Shown: positions 1-5,398 of the stretch, piece by piece | How the letters are laid out: every line of letters begins with the position of its first letter | How positions within the stretch are numbered: position 1 is the first letter of the stretch | Assembly: GCA_023398615.1 (NCBI GenBank) | Contig: JAEWSD010000187.1 | Location: forward strand, 1 to 14,449 | DNA: 14,449 nucleotides | Source of the DNA: Bacillota bacterium | GTDB taxonomy: Bacteria > Bacillota > Clostridia > Lachnospirales > Lachnospiraceae | Direction: 5' to 3' | The notes under the pieces: generated by a model | Seen by the model: the letters and a program-made list of their open reading frames with translations, nothing else | What the model was told of the DNA's origin: nothing | Databases searched by the model: none | Position numbers and translations under genes: made by a program

Positions 1-74
1 TCTTGTTTAAACAAGGAAGAAATATCCAATTTCAGATCAACCGGAAATCTCTTGCTTCGCCTTTTCTCATACAT
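1..74 (-). CDS. PilZ domain protein, N-terminal fragment
   Basis: Only the first 24 codons lie in the window; the gene runs off the left edge. The start is ATG at 74-72, eight bases after a perfect AGGAGG (88-83 read on the minus strand). The translation begins MYEKRRSKRFPVDLKLDISS. This is the typical opening of a PilZ domain: the arginine cluster R5-x3-R9 matches the RxxxR half of the c-di-GMP binding site, followed by the first beta strand. The second motif (D/NxSxxG) would lie outside the window. PilZ proteins bind cyclic di-GMP and change motility, secretion or envelope functions. The identification rests on a short N-terminus, so the partner and output cannot be stated. Confidence 0.72.
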   Translation of the reverse strand, partial: MYEKRRSKRFPVDLKLDISSLFKQ

Positions 75-111
75 GTTATAATCCTCCTCTTCATTTGCGC
101 TTACTTCACTC

Positions 112-140
112 ATTATAAACGATAACCCTTCGTAAAGCAA
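112..140 (-). promoter_or_regulatory. sigma-A promoter of the PilZ gene
   Basis: On the minus strand a perfect -10 TATAAT (117-112) sits 17 bases after TTGCTT (140-135), a weak -35. Transcription would start near 105, giving a leader of about 30 bases containing the AGGAGG. Confidence 0.6.
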
Positions 141-180
141 TCCCAACCTTTTCGGCTTGCATTTAGCCTGCTTGCCGTTC

Positions 181-335
181 GTAACAGTTCAGCCTTACGA
201 CTGAACTATTACAAATGATGTGCAGAAATTATGCATAATGCATAATTTCGCACAGACATGTCTCGGGTTTTCTGTGACTTTCGCTTTGCTTCATTCACAA
301 AAAACGCCTCGCGGTACCATAGGCTGAACTGTTAC
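181..335. mobile_element. MITE-like non-coding element, copy 1 (155 bp)
   Basis: The element is bounded by a perfect 15-bp terminal inverted repeat: GTAACAGTTCAGCCT at 181-195 and AGGCTGAACTGTTAC at 321-335. Inside are a subterminal hairpin (AGTTCAG / CTGAACT), a central hairpin (arms GAAATTATGC / GCATAATTTC, loop ATAAT, near 224-250) and a third hairpin (TGTGA / TCACA with T- and A-rich flanks, near 268-303). It has no coding capacity. A near-identical copy lies at 10595-10748 and a diverged inverted copy at 3219-3391. It sits just downstream of the YvlD-type gene and upstream of the PilZ promoter, so it might also fold as a 3' end structure, but there is no T-run typical of an intrinsic terminator. 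Confidence 0.8.
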
Positions 336-361
336 ATAAATCCATTGGGAGCAGTTAGATA

Positions 362-715
362 TTATTGTTTCTCGGCGCTTCTGTTCCTGTCGCGCAGCAG
401 ATTATGAATAACAGCGATAATAAGCGCGGCCAGAAGGGAATTGAAGAAACCGTTCATATTGATTCCCGGTACGAAAAGATCCGCCAGCATAATAGTCCAT
501 GCGTTTACAATAAAGCTGAACAGTCCCAGGGTTATGAGGTTTAAAGGAAGCGTAACCAGTAACAGGATCGGCTTCAGCAGCAGATTAACCGCCAGAAGGA
601 TTAAGCCCATAAATAACAGGGACGGAAAACTGTCAACGGTGACCGAGCTGACCATCAGGGACAGCAGATAAATGGTTACTATGATCGAAAAATATTTTAA
701 ACTGAGTTTTGTCAT
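362..715 (-). CDS. YvlD-type four-helix membrane protein (phage holin IV superfamily, DUF/Pfam Phage_holin_4_2)
   Basis: This is a 117-residue, almost entirely hydrophobic protein with about four membrane helices (roughly residues 8-28, 31-52, 54-80, 88-106) and a short basic tail rich in R and N. Motifs such as NLLLKPILLLVTLPLNLITLG match the small membrane proteins called phage holin family IV, including YvlD of Bacillus subtilis. Despite the name these are chromosomal proteins with no demonstrated lytic role. I chose the ATG at 715 because a GGGAG lies five bases upstream; an upstream in-frame ATG at 727 has no ribosome site. It is the last gene of the minus-strand operon that begins with the DUF2089 protein, 30 bases after the preceding stop. 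In Bacillus the equivalent gene is grouped with yvlB, which matches the SHOCT-like genes here. Envelope-stress function is an inference from that grouping. Confidence 0.8.
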   Translation of the reverse strand: MTKLSLKYFSIIVTIYLLSLMVSSVTVDSFPSLLFMGLILLAVNLLLKPILLLVTLPLNLITLGLFSFIVNAWTIMLADLFVPGINMNGFFNSLLAALIIAVIHNLLRDRNRSAEKQ

Positions 716-720
716 TTTTA

Positions 721-725
721 CTCCC
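721..725 (-). promoter_or_regulatory. ribosome binding site deciding the YvlD-type start
   Basis: GGGAG on the minus strand is five bases before the ATG at 715 and overlaps the alternative ATG at 727, which makes the downstream start the better choice. The flanking text AAGAATGGGAGTAAAA resembles the right ends of the two structured repeats at 1509 and 9818. Confidence 0.6.
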
Positions 726-745
726 ATTCTTATGAAAATAAGTTA

Positions 746-1072
746 TTATCGCAATTTTATGGAAACATCTGCGTTATTGGTTTTTACTTCAACCAGGTCA
801 TAGGGTTCACCCTCCGGTAAAGCGGCAAACAGCTGCATTGTCGCAGCAATAACCGTCTTTAGTTGATATACGGTTGTTTCCGCCGGTGCCGGTAAAGAGG
901 AAGACCCATATTGCCGGCGAGGTATAAACAGGCAGGCGAATTCCAGTAAATCAAGGATACTGTCAAGCAGTTCCTGAAAGATGTATAAGGGAATCGGGAA
1001 GGAAAGATAAAGGGGCTTTTTCTCATGTAAACAGATTTTTATCCAAAGAATTTGGGATCTTCTATTCAACAT
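746..1072 (-). CDS. conserved operon protein, diverged paralogue of the upstream SHOCT-like protein
   Basis: This is a 108-residue protein of unknown function. Its ATG (1072) lies inside the 3' end of the upstream gene: the stretch ATGTTGAATAG holds both this start and the previous stop, an 11-base overlap that suggests translational coupling. There is only a weak upstream AAGG-like site. It has no signal peptide. The layout resembles the C-terminal part of the preceding protein: a basic strand (IKICLHEKK), then a strand ending in IPL, an amphipathic helix (IFQELLDSILDLLEFA), a variable linker, a second helix, and a final strand pair with YDLVEV and VSIKLR. The neighbour shows the same order (VNIPL, helix, IIDVEA, VKVKIYVE). 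I infer a duplicated domain, but the similarity is weak by eye. Confidence 0.7.
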   Translation of the reverse strand: MLNRRSQILWIKICLHEKKPLYLSFPIPLYIFQELLDSILDLLEFACLFIPRRQYGSSSLPAPAETTVYQLKTVIAATMQLFAALPEGEPYDLVEVKTNNADVSIKLR

Positions 1073-1508
1073 ATATCTTTACCTTTACCATTGATTTGTG
1101 TTCTTCGTCCCAGGCCTCCACATCAATTATATTCGGATCGTCCTGTGTACCGTCAATGATCTCTCCGATTATTCTGCCGAAATCAATAGTTGTAATGTCA
1201 ATTCCCTTATTCTCCATTTCCCTCCTGGCATCTGCCGGTATCAATGTAATCATCTTTCCTGCTAGTTCGCCGATGGTTGTGATCAGACGAAGGGGGATAT
1301 TTACATTCACGTTGACCGACTGATTTTCAGACGTAACTTTTATTTTAAAATACTTATAGTTACGTTTTGGAGCCCTTTCTATTACCGCAGTGTTTTGGGC
1401 CGGCAGGGTATCGTCCGTCATGTTGAGGGCTTCCAGTAATTCCATGCCTTCTGCTGCGGTGATCTGCCCCTTTTCAATCATTTCTAATATTTTTAACCGC
1501 TCGTTCAT
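1062..1508 (-). CDS. SHOCT-like (YvlB N-terminal type) protein
   Basis: This is a 148-residue cytosolic protein. Residues 1-28 form the short helical hairpin annotated as SHOCT-like or YvlB N-terminal domain, with the core KGQITAAE at 13-20. Residues about 50-148 form a mixed alpha/beta domain with strand FKIKVTS, strand VNVNVNIPL, helix LITTIGELAGKMI, the segment MENKGIDI, and a terminal strand pair ending VKVKIYVE. This architecture is common in clostridial proteins encoded near PspC-, DUF4097- or YvlD-like genes. The start is well supported by GGAGG (1520-1516) seven bases before the ATG. That ribosome site is the end of the structured repeat 1509-1632. The next gene overlaps by 11 bases. 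Its role is probably envelope-stress related; the molecular function is unknown. Confidence 0.78.
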   Translation of the reverse strand: MNERLKILEMIEKGQITAAEGMELLEALNMTDDTLPAQNTAVIERAPKRNYKYFKIKVTSENQSVNVNVNIPLRLITTIGELAGKMITLIPADARREMENKGIDITTIDFGRIIGEIIDGTQDDPNIIDVEAWDEEHKSMVKVKIYVE

Positions 1509-1632
1509 TTTTTAGCCTCCATTCTTGCACGGTCTTCCGCGCATTTCAAATAATAGGGGAGAAGTACAAAATAAAATTTCTAAAACTTCATTTTGGATTT
1601 CTTCCAGGTGTGAAGACGGTTTTTCTTCACAC
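1509..1632 (-). repeat. structured intra-operon repeat, copy A
   Basis: This fills the gap between the DUF2089 stop and the SHOCT-like start. At the promoter-proximal end is a hairpin with arms GTGTGAAG (1608-1615) and CTTCACAC (1625-1632). At the other end is a hairpin with arms TGCaCGG (1526-1532) and CCGcGCA (1537-1543), followed directly by the GGAGG of the next gene. The ends align with the repeat at 9818-9908, including ATTCTTGC, GCGCAT, TTCAA (here) and the loop text GTTTTTCTT; the A-rich middle does not. It may act as an mRNA processing or stability element, or be a small mobile element; this is not established. Confidence 0.6.
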
Positions 1633-2025
1633 TTATGATAGATTTTTGATCTTCTCCGCCGCTTCTTTTGCAGTAATTTCACCTTTGGATAATTGTTCGA
1701 GAATTTCTGTCTTTGCATTTTCCCTTGCTTCTTTATCCTTCATACTTTCCTTTACGGTAACCTCGTAACCAAGGTTTCGTATCACGCCGTCCAGCTTACC
1801 GCGTACTGTCGGATAGGAGATGCCTAAATCCTTTTCAACATCTTTTATATTGCCGCGGCATTTGATGAATACCTTGACGAATTCAAGATCCTCTTCCGGA
1901 AGCCGGCAGAATTCACAGGGCTGGAAATCGCCTTCGATTGCCGTGGAACATTTCGGGCAGCCAAGCTTTGTTATGGAGAGTTTTTCTCCGCATACGGGAC
2001 ATTTACCGGGAGCTTTATACCTCAT
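1633..2025 (-). CDS. DUF2089 family zinc-ribbon / helix-turn-helix protein
   Basis: This is a 130-residue putative regulator. Three CxxC pairs, C9/C12, C23/C26 and C37/C40, form zinc-ribbon-type knuckles. Residues about 54-88 contain a helix-turn-helix (KDVEKDLGISYPTVRGKLDG) like those of small sigma-like or transposase-type DNA-binding domains. The C-terminal 108-129 is a SHOCT-like helical hairpin with the core KGEITAKE; 11 of 22 residues match the N-terminus of the next gene's product. The start ATG at 2025 follows AAGGA. It is the first gene of the operon and has a near-consensus promoter 38 bases upstream, with AT-rich palindromes further up. I infer that it is the operon's own regulator and that the shared hairpin lets it contact the neighbouring SHOCT-like protein. 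The DNA target is unknown. Confidence 0.82.
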   Translation of the reverse strand: MRYKAPGKCPVCGEKLSITKLGCPKCSTAIEGDFQPCEFCRLPEEDLEFVKVFIKCRGNIKDVEKDLGISYPTVRGKLDGVIRNLGYEVTVKESMKDKEARENAKTEILEQLSKGEITAKEAAEKIKNLS

Positions 2026-2062
2026 TTTTCCTTCACACCTTCTTAGTATGTTTTATAGGTTC

Positions 2063-2091
2063 AATATACACCCGGATATTATTGATGTCAA
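2063..2091 (-). promoter_or_regulatory. sigma-A promoter of the DUF2089 / YvlD operon
   Basis: Minus strand: TTGACA (2091-2086), 17-base spacer, TATATT (2068-2063). The predicted start is near 2056 with a leader of about 30 bases to the ATG at 2025. Confidence 0.82.
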
Positions 2092-2135
2092 TAAGAATAT
2101 TAATAAATTTAAGAAAGTAATTAAATATATTAATA

Positions 2136-2160
2136 CAATAATTAAATATTTTAATTGTTG
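2136..2160. promoter_or_regulatory. near-perfect 25-bp AT-rich palindrome, candidate operator
   Basis: Arms CAATAATTAAA (2136-2146) and TTTAATTGTTG (2150-2160) flank a TAT centre; one position is a T/G pair and the rest match. A weaker palindrome, ATTAA-N5-TTAAT, lies at 2120-2134. Both sit in the 300-base divergent gap between the DUF2089 operon and the AraC gene, 45-65 bases upstream of the DUF2089 -35 box. The rest of the gap holds the two promoters and no gene. Confidence 0.4.
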
Positions 2161-2225
2161 ATAAAAATATGCTATCCGGGCTATATGATATAGTTAATAA
2201 TATTACGGCGTTGCTGCAGTTATAC

Positions 2226-2254
2226 TTGTCATTATATAAATCTCGAATTAAAAT
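2226..2254 (+). promoter_or_regulatory. sigma-A promoter of the AraC-type regulator
   Basis: TTGTCA (2226-2231), 17-base spacer, TAAAAT (2249-2254); each box differs from consensus at one base. The predicted start is near 2261, giving a leader of about 75 bases. Confidence 0.62.
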
Positions 2255-2291
2255 AATATAGGACAGATAAAAGCACGAAAAGACAGGAAGA

Positions 2292-2304
2292 CTTTCCGGG
2301 AAAG
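2292..2304. promoter_or_regulatory. 13-bp perfect palindrome in the AraC leader
   Basis: CTTTCC-G-GGAAAG lies about 31-43 bases downstream of the predicted transcription start and 19 bases before the ribosome site. It could be an operator or a weak leader hairpin. No function is shown by sequence alone. Confidence 0.35.
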
Positions 2305-2322
2305 CGCTACTATATATATGTC

Positions 2323-2328
2323 AGGAGG
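2323..2328 (+). promoter_or_regulatory. ribosome binding site deciding the AraC start
   Basis: AGGAGG lies seven bases before the ATG at 2336. It falls downstream of the first in-frame ATG (2318), so the shorter 293-residue product is preferred. Confidence 0.85.
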
Positions 2329-2335
2329 CGGTTAT

Positions 2336-3217
2336 ATGGATTGGGTAAGGGGATTGCAGAATGCGATCGATTATATGGAAGATCATCTTTCAGAAGAACT
2401 TTCTGTCTCAAAGGCGGCAGAAAAGGCTTATTCTTCGAGCTTTCATTTTCAGCGTACCTTTCACTTGCTGACAGGTATTACTGTCGGGGAATATATTCGG
2501 AACCGCAGGTTATCTCTTGCCGGCGATGAGTTATCCGTTTCGGAAGCCAAGGTAATTGACGTCGCTCTTAAGTATGGATATGATACCCCGGAGAGTTTTA
2601 CCAAGGCCTTTATGCGATTTCACGGCATTACTCCAAGTCAGGCACGCCGGTCCGGAGCAAAGTTGAAGTTCTATAACCGCTTGTCGATAAAAATTATATT
2701 GGAAGGCGGTAATGTTATGGAATACAGGATTGAGAAGCGGGATAGCTTTAAAGTACTGGCAAAGGTAAAAGGTTTTAACATCGGTATAATCGGAGAGAGC
2801 GACAATCAGGAGATCCCCGGATTCTGGTCGGAATGCTGGAAGGACGGTACCATACAGAGGCTACACGGATATGGAAAAACAAAGGATCTGCTGGGCATAT
2901 GCGAACCGGAGAAGCCGGGCGAGGATACCTTCCGGTACGGTATCGGTGTGGCATATACGGATACCGGGATAATTCCTATAATTCCTGAGGACTTTGAACT
3001 ATGGACCATACCGGAACAGTTCTGGGCGGTGTTTAAATGCAAAGGTGCTTTGCCGGAGGCGATCCGGAATATGTGGAAAAGAGTTTACTCGGAGTTCTTT
3101 CCGCAGTCGGAATACGAGCATACCGGAGGGATTGATTTTGAGGTAGATCCGGATGGCGACAGCAGTAAAGACAATTATGAAAGCGAAATCTGGATTCCGG
3201 TCAGAAAGAAGGCGTAA
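2336..3217 (+). CDS. AraC-family regulator with GyrI-like effector-binding domain
   Basis: This is a 293-residue one-component regulator. Residues about 1-105 form the AraC/XylS DNA-binding domain with two helix-turn-helices (near 24-45, SVSKAAEKAYSSSFHFQR, and near 74-98, VIDVALKYGYDTPESFTKAF) and the conserved ending HGITPSQAR. Residues about 125-293 form a GyrI-like (SoxS/Rob C-terminal, BmrR-type) small-molecule-binding domain that ends in the conserved EIWIPV strand. This domain order is opposite to classical AraC and matches Rob-like regulators that sense lipophilic compounds. The start at 2336 is fixed by AGGAGG. It lies upstream of, and co-oriented with, a multidrug-type ABC exporter, which makes it a plausible regulator of that exporter, but an intrinsic terminator and a new promoter separate them. 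The effector is unknown. Confidence 0.88.
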   Translation: MDWVRGLQNAIDYMEDHLSEELSVSKAAEKAYSSSFHFQRTFHLLTGITVGEYIRNRRLSLAGDELSVSEAKVIDVALKYGYDTPESFTKAFMRFHGITPSQARRSGAKLKFYNRLSIKIILEGGNVMEYRIEKRDSFKVLAKVKGFNIGIIGESDNQEIPGFWSECWKDGTIQRLHGYGKTKDLLGICEPEKPGEDTFRYGIGVAYTDTGIIPIIPEDFELWTIPEQFWAVFKCKGALPEAIRNMWKRVYSEFFPQSEYEHTGGIDFEVDPDGDSSKDNYESEIWIPVRKKA

Positions 3218-3218
3218 A

Positions 3219-3391
3219 GTTACTGTTCACAGTCTGTATACGCGACGTGTTTTTTGTGAGTGCAGCGAAGCGAAAGTCACAGAAAACCGGAGAATTGTCG
3301 CACCAAAACGCCGTCTTTGCGTTTTGTGTGCATCGCGAAGCGTGTTATTGTTCACATCACTGCCGCTTTTGGCAGGGGTGCGAACAGTAAC
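3219..3391. mobile_element. MITE-like element, diverged copy 3 in inverted orientation
   Basis: Ends are GTTACTGTTC (3219-3228) and GAACAGTAAC (3382-3391), a perfect 10-bp terminal inverted repeat. It begins two bases after the AraC stop codon. The block near 3250-3288, with TTTTTTGTGAGTG and GCGAAAGTCACAGAAAACC, matches the reverse complement of copies 1 and 2. The central hairpin is different in sequence but keeps the same place and fold: GCAC-cAAAACGC paired with GCGTTTTG-tGTGC. A further hairpin is CTGCC / GGCAG. It is non-coding. Confidence 0.68.
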
Positions 3392-3423
3392 GGCATAACG
3401 GCTAGGGCAAAATAACAATTAAG

Positions 3424-3452
3424 AGACAGCTGCAATTGCGGTTGTCTTTTTT
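3424..3452 (+). terminator. Rho-independent terminator after the AraC gene
   Basis: A 10-bp stem, AGACAGCTGC (3424-3433) with GCGGTTGTCT (3438-3447), includes two G-T pairs, has an AATT loop, and is followed by a run of six T (3447-3452). Confidence 0.88.
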
Positions 3453-3482
3453 ATATCATAGGTAAGCTGCTCCTATGATATA
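3452..3482. other. 11-bp perfect inverted repeat after the terminator
   Basis: Arms TATATCATAGG (3452-3462) and CCTATGATATA (3472-3482) flank a 9-base loop. It lies between the terminator and the exporter promoter, about 36 bases upstream of the -35 box. It could be a second transcription stop, an operator, or a leftover repeat. No T-run follows it on either strand. Confidence 0.5.
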
Positions 3483-3508
3483 TTAACATTTTTAAGGTAA
3501 GATAAATC

Positions 3509-3535
3509 ACTTTGATATTAACATTATCCCAAAGT
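3509..3535. promoter_or_regulatory. candidate operator over the exporter promoter
   Basis: ACTTTG (3509-3514) and CAAAGT (3530-3535) are inverted with centres 21 bp apart, two helical turns. They straddle the -35 box and lie in the -35/-10 spacer, a layout expected for repression by a dimeric regulator. The regulator is not identified. Confidence 0.4.
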
Positions 3536-3546
3536 AATGCTATAAT
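3518..3546 (+). promoter_or_regulatory. sigma-A promoter of the heterodimeric exporter operon
   Basis: TTAACA (3518-3523), 17-base spacer, perfect TATAAT (3541-3546) preceded by TGC, an extended -10. The predicted start is near 3553 with a 50-base leader. Confidence 0.8.
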
Positions 3547-3602
3547 GGAAAACAATACGACTATACTAAAAGTAATATATTACTGAACTGAGGATATAAC
3601 AT

Positions 3603-5393
3603 ATGGGAAAACTGCTGCATTTTTTAAAGCCTTACACAAAATTATTGATCATCGGACCTTTCTTCAAGCTTCTGGAAGCGATTCTTGAACTGTTTCTGCC
3701 GCTTCTGATGTCGAAAGTAGTGGATTACGGCGTGGCGAACAATGACCGGAGGTACATTCTGCTGATGGGAAGCCTGATGTTGGCGACAGCGGTTGTAGGC
3801 GTATGCTGCGCCCTGGTCTGCCAATACAGCGCATCCCTTGTATCACAAGGAACCGGTACCGATATACGGAATGCAATGTTTAAACATATCGGGACTTTTT
3901 CGAATACCGAGCTGGACCGGCTTGGCACTTCTTCCTTAATTAACCGGATTACGAATGATGTCAACCAGCTCCAGCTGGCGGTAGCCATGCTGATCCGTTT
4001 GGTAATACGTGCCCCCTTCCTGTGTATGGGTGGTTTGGTCATGGCTTTTTTTCTGGATGTGAAATTAGCCGTTATTATGATCATCGTTCTTCCTGTTTTT
4101 ATTCTTATTCTTTTTCTGACAATGAAAAAGACCGTCCCCTTATACCGCAATGTGCAAAGGAAGCTGGATTCGATTGCCCTGATACTTCGGGAGAACCTGA
4201 ACGGTGTCAGGGTTATCCGTGCATTTGCAAGAATCGGCCATGAGAAGGCAAGGTTTGAAGCCGGAAACCGTGAATACGCCGACAATGCGATTAAGGTCGG
4301 GAGAATATCCTCCTTGCTGAATCCACTGACAAGTCTGGTCATGAATTTTGCAATCTGCGCCATACTCTGGTTCGGCGGTGTGCGCGTTAATACCGGCAGC
4401 ATGACTACCGGCGAGGTGATTGCCTTTACCGGCTATCTGGCACAGATACTGGCGGCCCTGATCGTTATTTCGAATCTGGTCGTTATTTTTACAAAAGCGT
4501 ATGCCTCCGCCGGAAGGGTAATCGAGGTCTTTGAGACAAAGACAAGTATAGTAAGTCCTTCATATGATGCGGAGGACGGTATGGAATTCCGGGAGGAAGC
4601 AGTTCATGAAGACATAGTTTTGGAGTTCAGAGGGGTTTCGATGAGCTACAGGGAACAACGCGGCACGGAGCCGGCCTCCGAGACGGCAGGGGCGGAAGAA
4701 GCGGCGGATAGCCGGTATGATATCGAGGATATTTCGTTTCAGGTTAAGCGCGGTGAAACGATCGGCATTATCGGCGGTACGGGCTCCGGTAAATCCACAA
4801 TTGTGAATCTTATTCCGAGATTCTATGATGTATCAAAGGGCAGCATATTTGTGAACGGAACGGACGTGAGGAGATATGATCTGTCAGTCCTTAGAAGCAA
4901 GATCGGCGTCGTACCCCAAAAAACGGTTTTATTCACGGGGACCATAGCAGAAAACATAAGATGGGGCAGGCCGGAGGCTTCGGAAGAGGAAGTAAGACTG
5001 GTTTGTGATATTGCTCAGGCCTCCGAGTTTATTGACAGAATGCCGGATCAATATGATACCGTAATATCCAGAGGCGGTGTTAATGTATCGGGAGGGCAAA
5101 GGCAGCGGCTTACCATTGCAAGGGCATTGATTCGCAAGCCGGAGCTGCTGCTGCTGGATGACTGCTTTAACGCGCTTGACCTGGCGACCGAAGCGGCTGT
5201 CCGCAAGGCAATCGGGGAGTATACCGAAGGGATGACGACACTTATTGTATCACAGAGGGTAAGTACCATACGCCATACGGACCGGATACTGGTATTAAAT
5301 GAAGGCAGGATTGCCGGTTTCGGCAGGCATGACGAATTGATTGCCGGTTGTGAGGAATATAGGGAAATCTGTGAATCACAGGAGATAGGATAA
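3603..5393 (+). CDS. heterodimeric ABC multidrug exporter, subunit with the degenerate ATPase site
   Basis: This is a 596-residue half-transporter of the TM287/BmrC (YheI)/LmrC type: six membrane helices in about 1-300, nucleotide-binding domain from about 335. The A-loop tyrosine is Y349, Walker A is GGTGSGKST at 391-399 (K397), the signature is SGGQ at 496-499, and Walker B ends D519. The expected catalytic glutamate is D520 and the switch histidine is Q551 (VSQRVST). Both changes are hallmarks of the non-hydrolysing site in heterodimeric exporters. The partner gene follows after five bases and supplies the consensus residues. Compared with the partner there are 18 extra residues between the A-loop and Walker A (about 350-371), acidic and alanine-rich. 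GAGG is nine bases before the ATG. Likely substrates are lipophilic drugs or lipids (family knowledge); the actual substrate is unknown. Confidence 0.9.
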   Translation: MGKLLHFLKPYTKLLIIGPFFKLLEAILELFLPLLMSKVVDYGVANNDRRYILLMGSLMLATAVVGVCCALVCQYSASLVSQGTGTDIRNAMFKHIGTFSNTELDRLGTSSLINRITNDVNQLQLAVAMLIRLVIRAPFLCMGGLVMAFFLDVKLAVIMIIVLPVFILILFLTMKKTVPLYRNVQRKLDSIALILRENLNGVRVIRAFARIGHEKARFEAGNREYADNAIKVGRISSLLNPLTSLVMNFAICAILWFGGVRVNTGSMTTGEVIAFTGYLAQILAALIVISNLVVIFTKAYASAGRVIEVFETKTSIVSPSYDAEDGMEFREEAVHEDIVLEFRGVSMSYREQRGTEPASETAGAEEAADSRYDIEDISFQVKRGETIGIIGGTGSGKSTIVNLIPRFYDVSKGSIFVNGTDVRRYDLSVLRSKIGVVPQKTVLFTGTIAENIRWGRPEASEEEVRLVCDIAQASEFIDRMPDQYDTVISRGGVNVSGGQRQRLTIARALIRKPELLLLDDCFNALDLATEAAVRKAIGEYTEGMTTLIVSQRVSTIRHTDRILVLNEGRIAGFGRHDELIAGCEEYREICESQEIG

Positions 5394-5398
5394 TATAT

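Noticed and set aside
362..715. Phage holin and therefore a prophage remnant
   Set aside because: The family name is misleading: this is a YvlD-type chromosomal protein in a conserved operon, and no other phage gene is present.
1512..1718. Minus-strand frame of 68 codons across the DUF2089 end and the repeat
   Set aside because: It overlaps the DUF2089 gene out of frame, is basic and low-complexity, and covers the structured repeat, which explains the open frame.
2020..2046. Similarity of the DUF2089 leader (TTTTTCCTTCACACC) to the hairpin at 1608-1632
   Set aside because: Only about 12 shared bases and no matching second arm; likely chance.
2690..2725. Possible internal start (ATG near 2717) for a stand-alone GyrI-like domain after a GGAAGG
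   Set aside because: The bases encode the normal AraC-GyrI linker (GGNVMEYRI), common in the family as protein sequence, and the spacing to GGAAGG is long.
3153..3418. Short open frames on both strands inside the element after the AraC gene
   Set aside because: They cover the hairpins of a non-coding repeat with no ribosome sites; the same frames are not kept in the other copies.
3509..3546. MerR-type promoter with operator in a 19-20 bp spacer
   Set aside because: The spacer is 17 bp and no MerR gene is nearby.
3725..4402. Long minus-strand open frame (225 codons) opposite the first exporter gene
   Set aside because: It lies wholly antisense to a gene with clear ABC motifs, has no ribosome site and a Ser/Arg/Thr-rich composition typical of a shadow frame.
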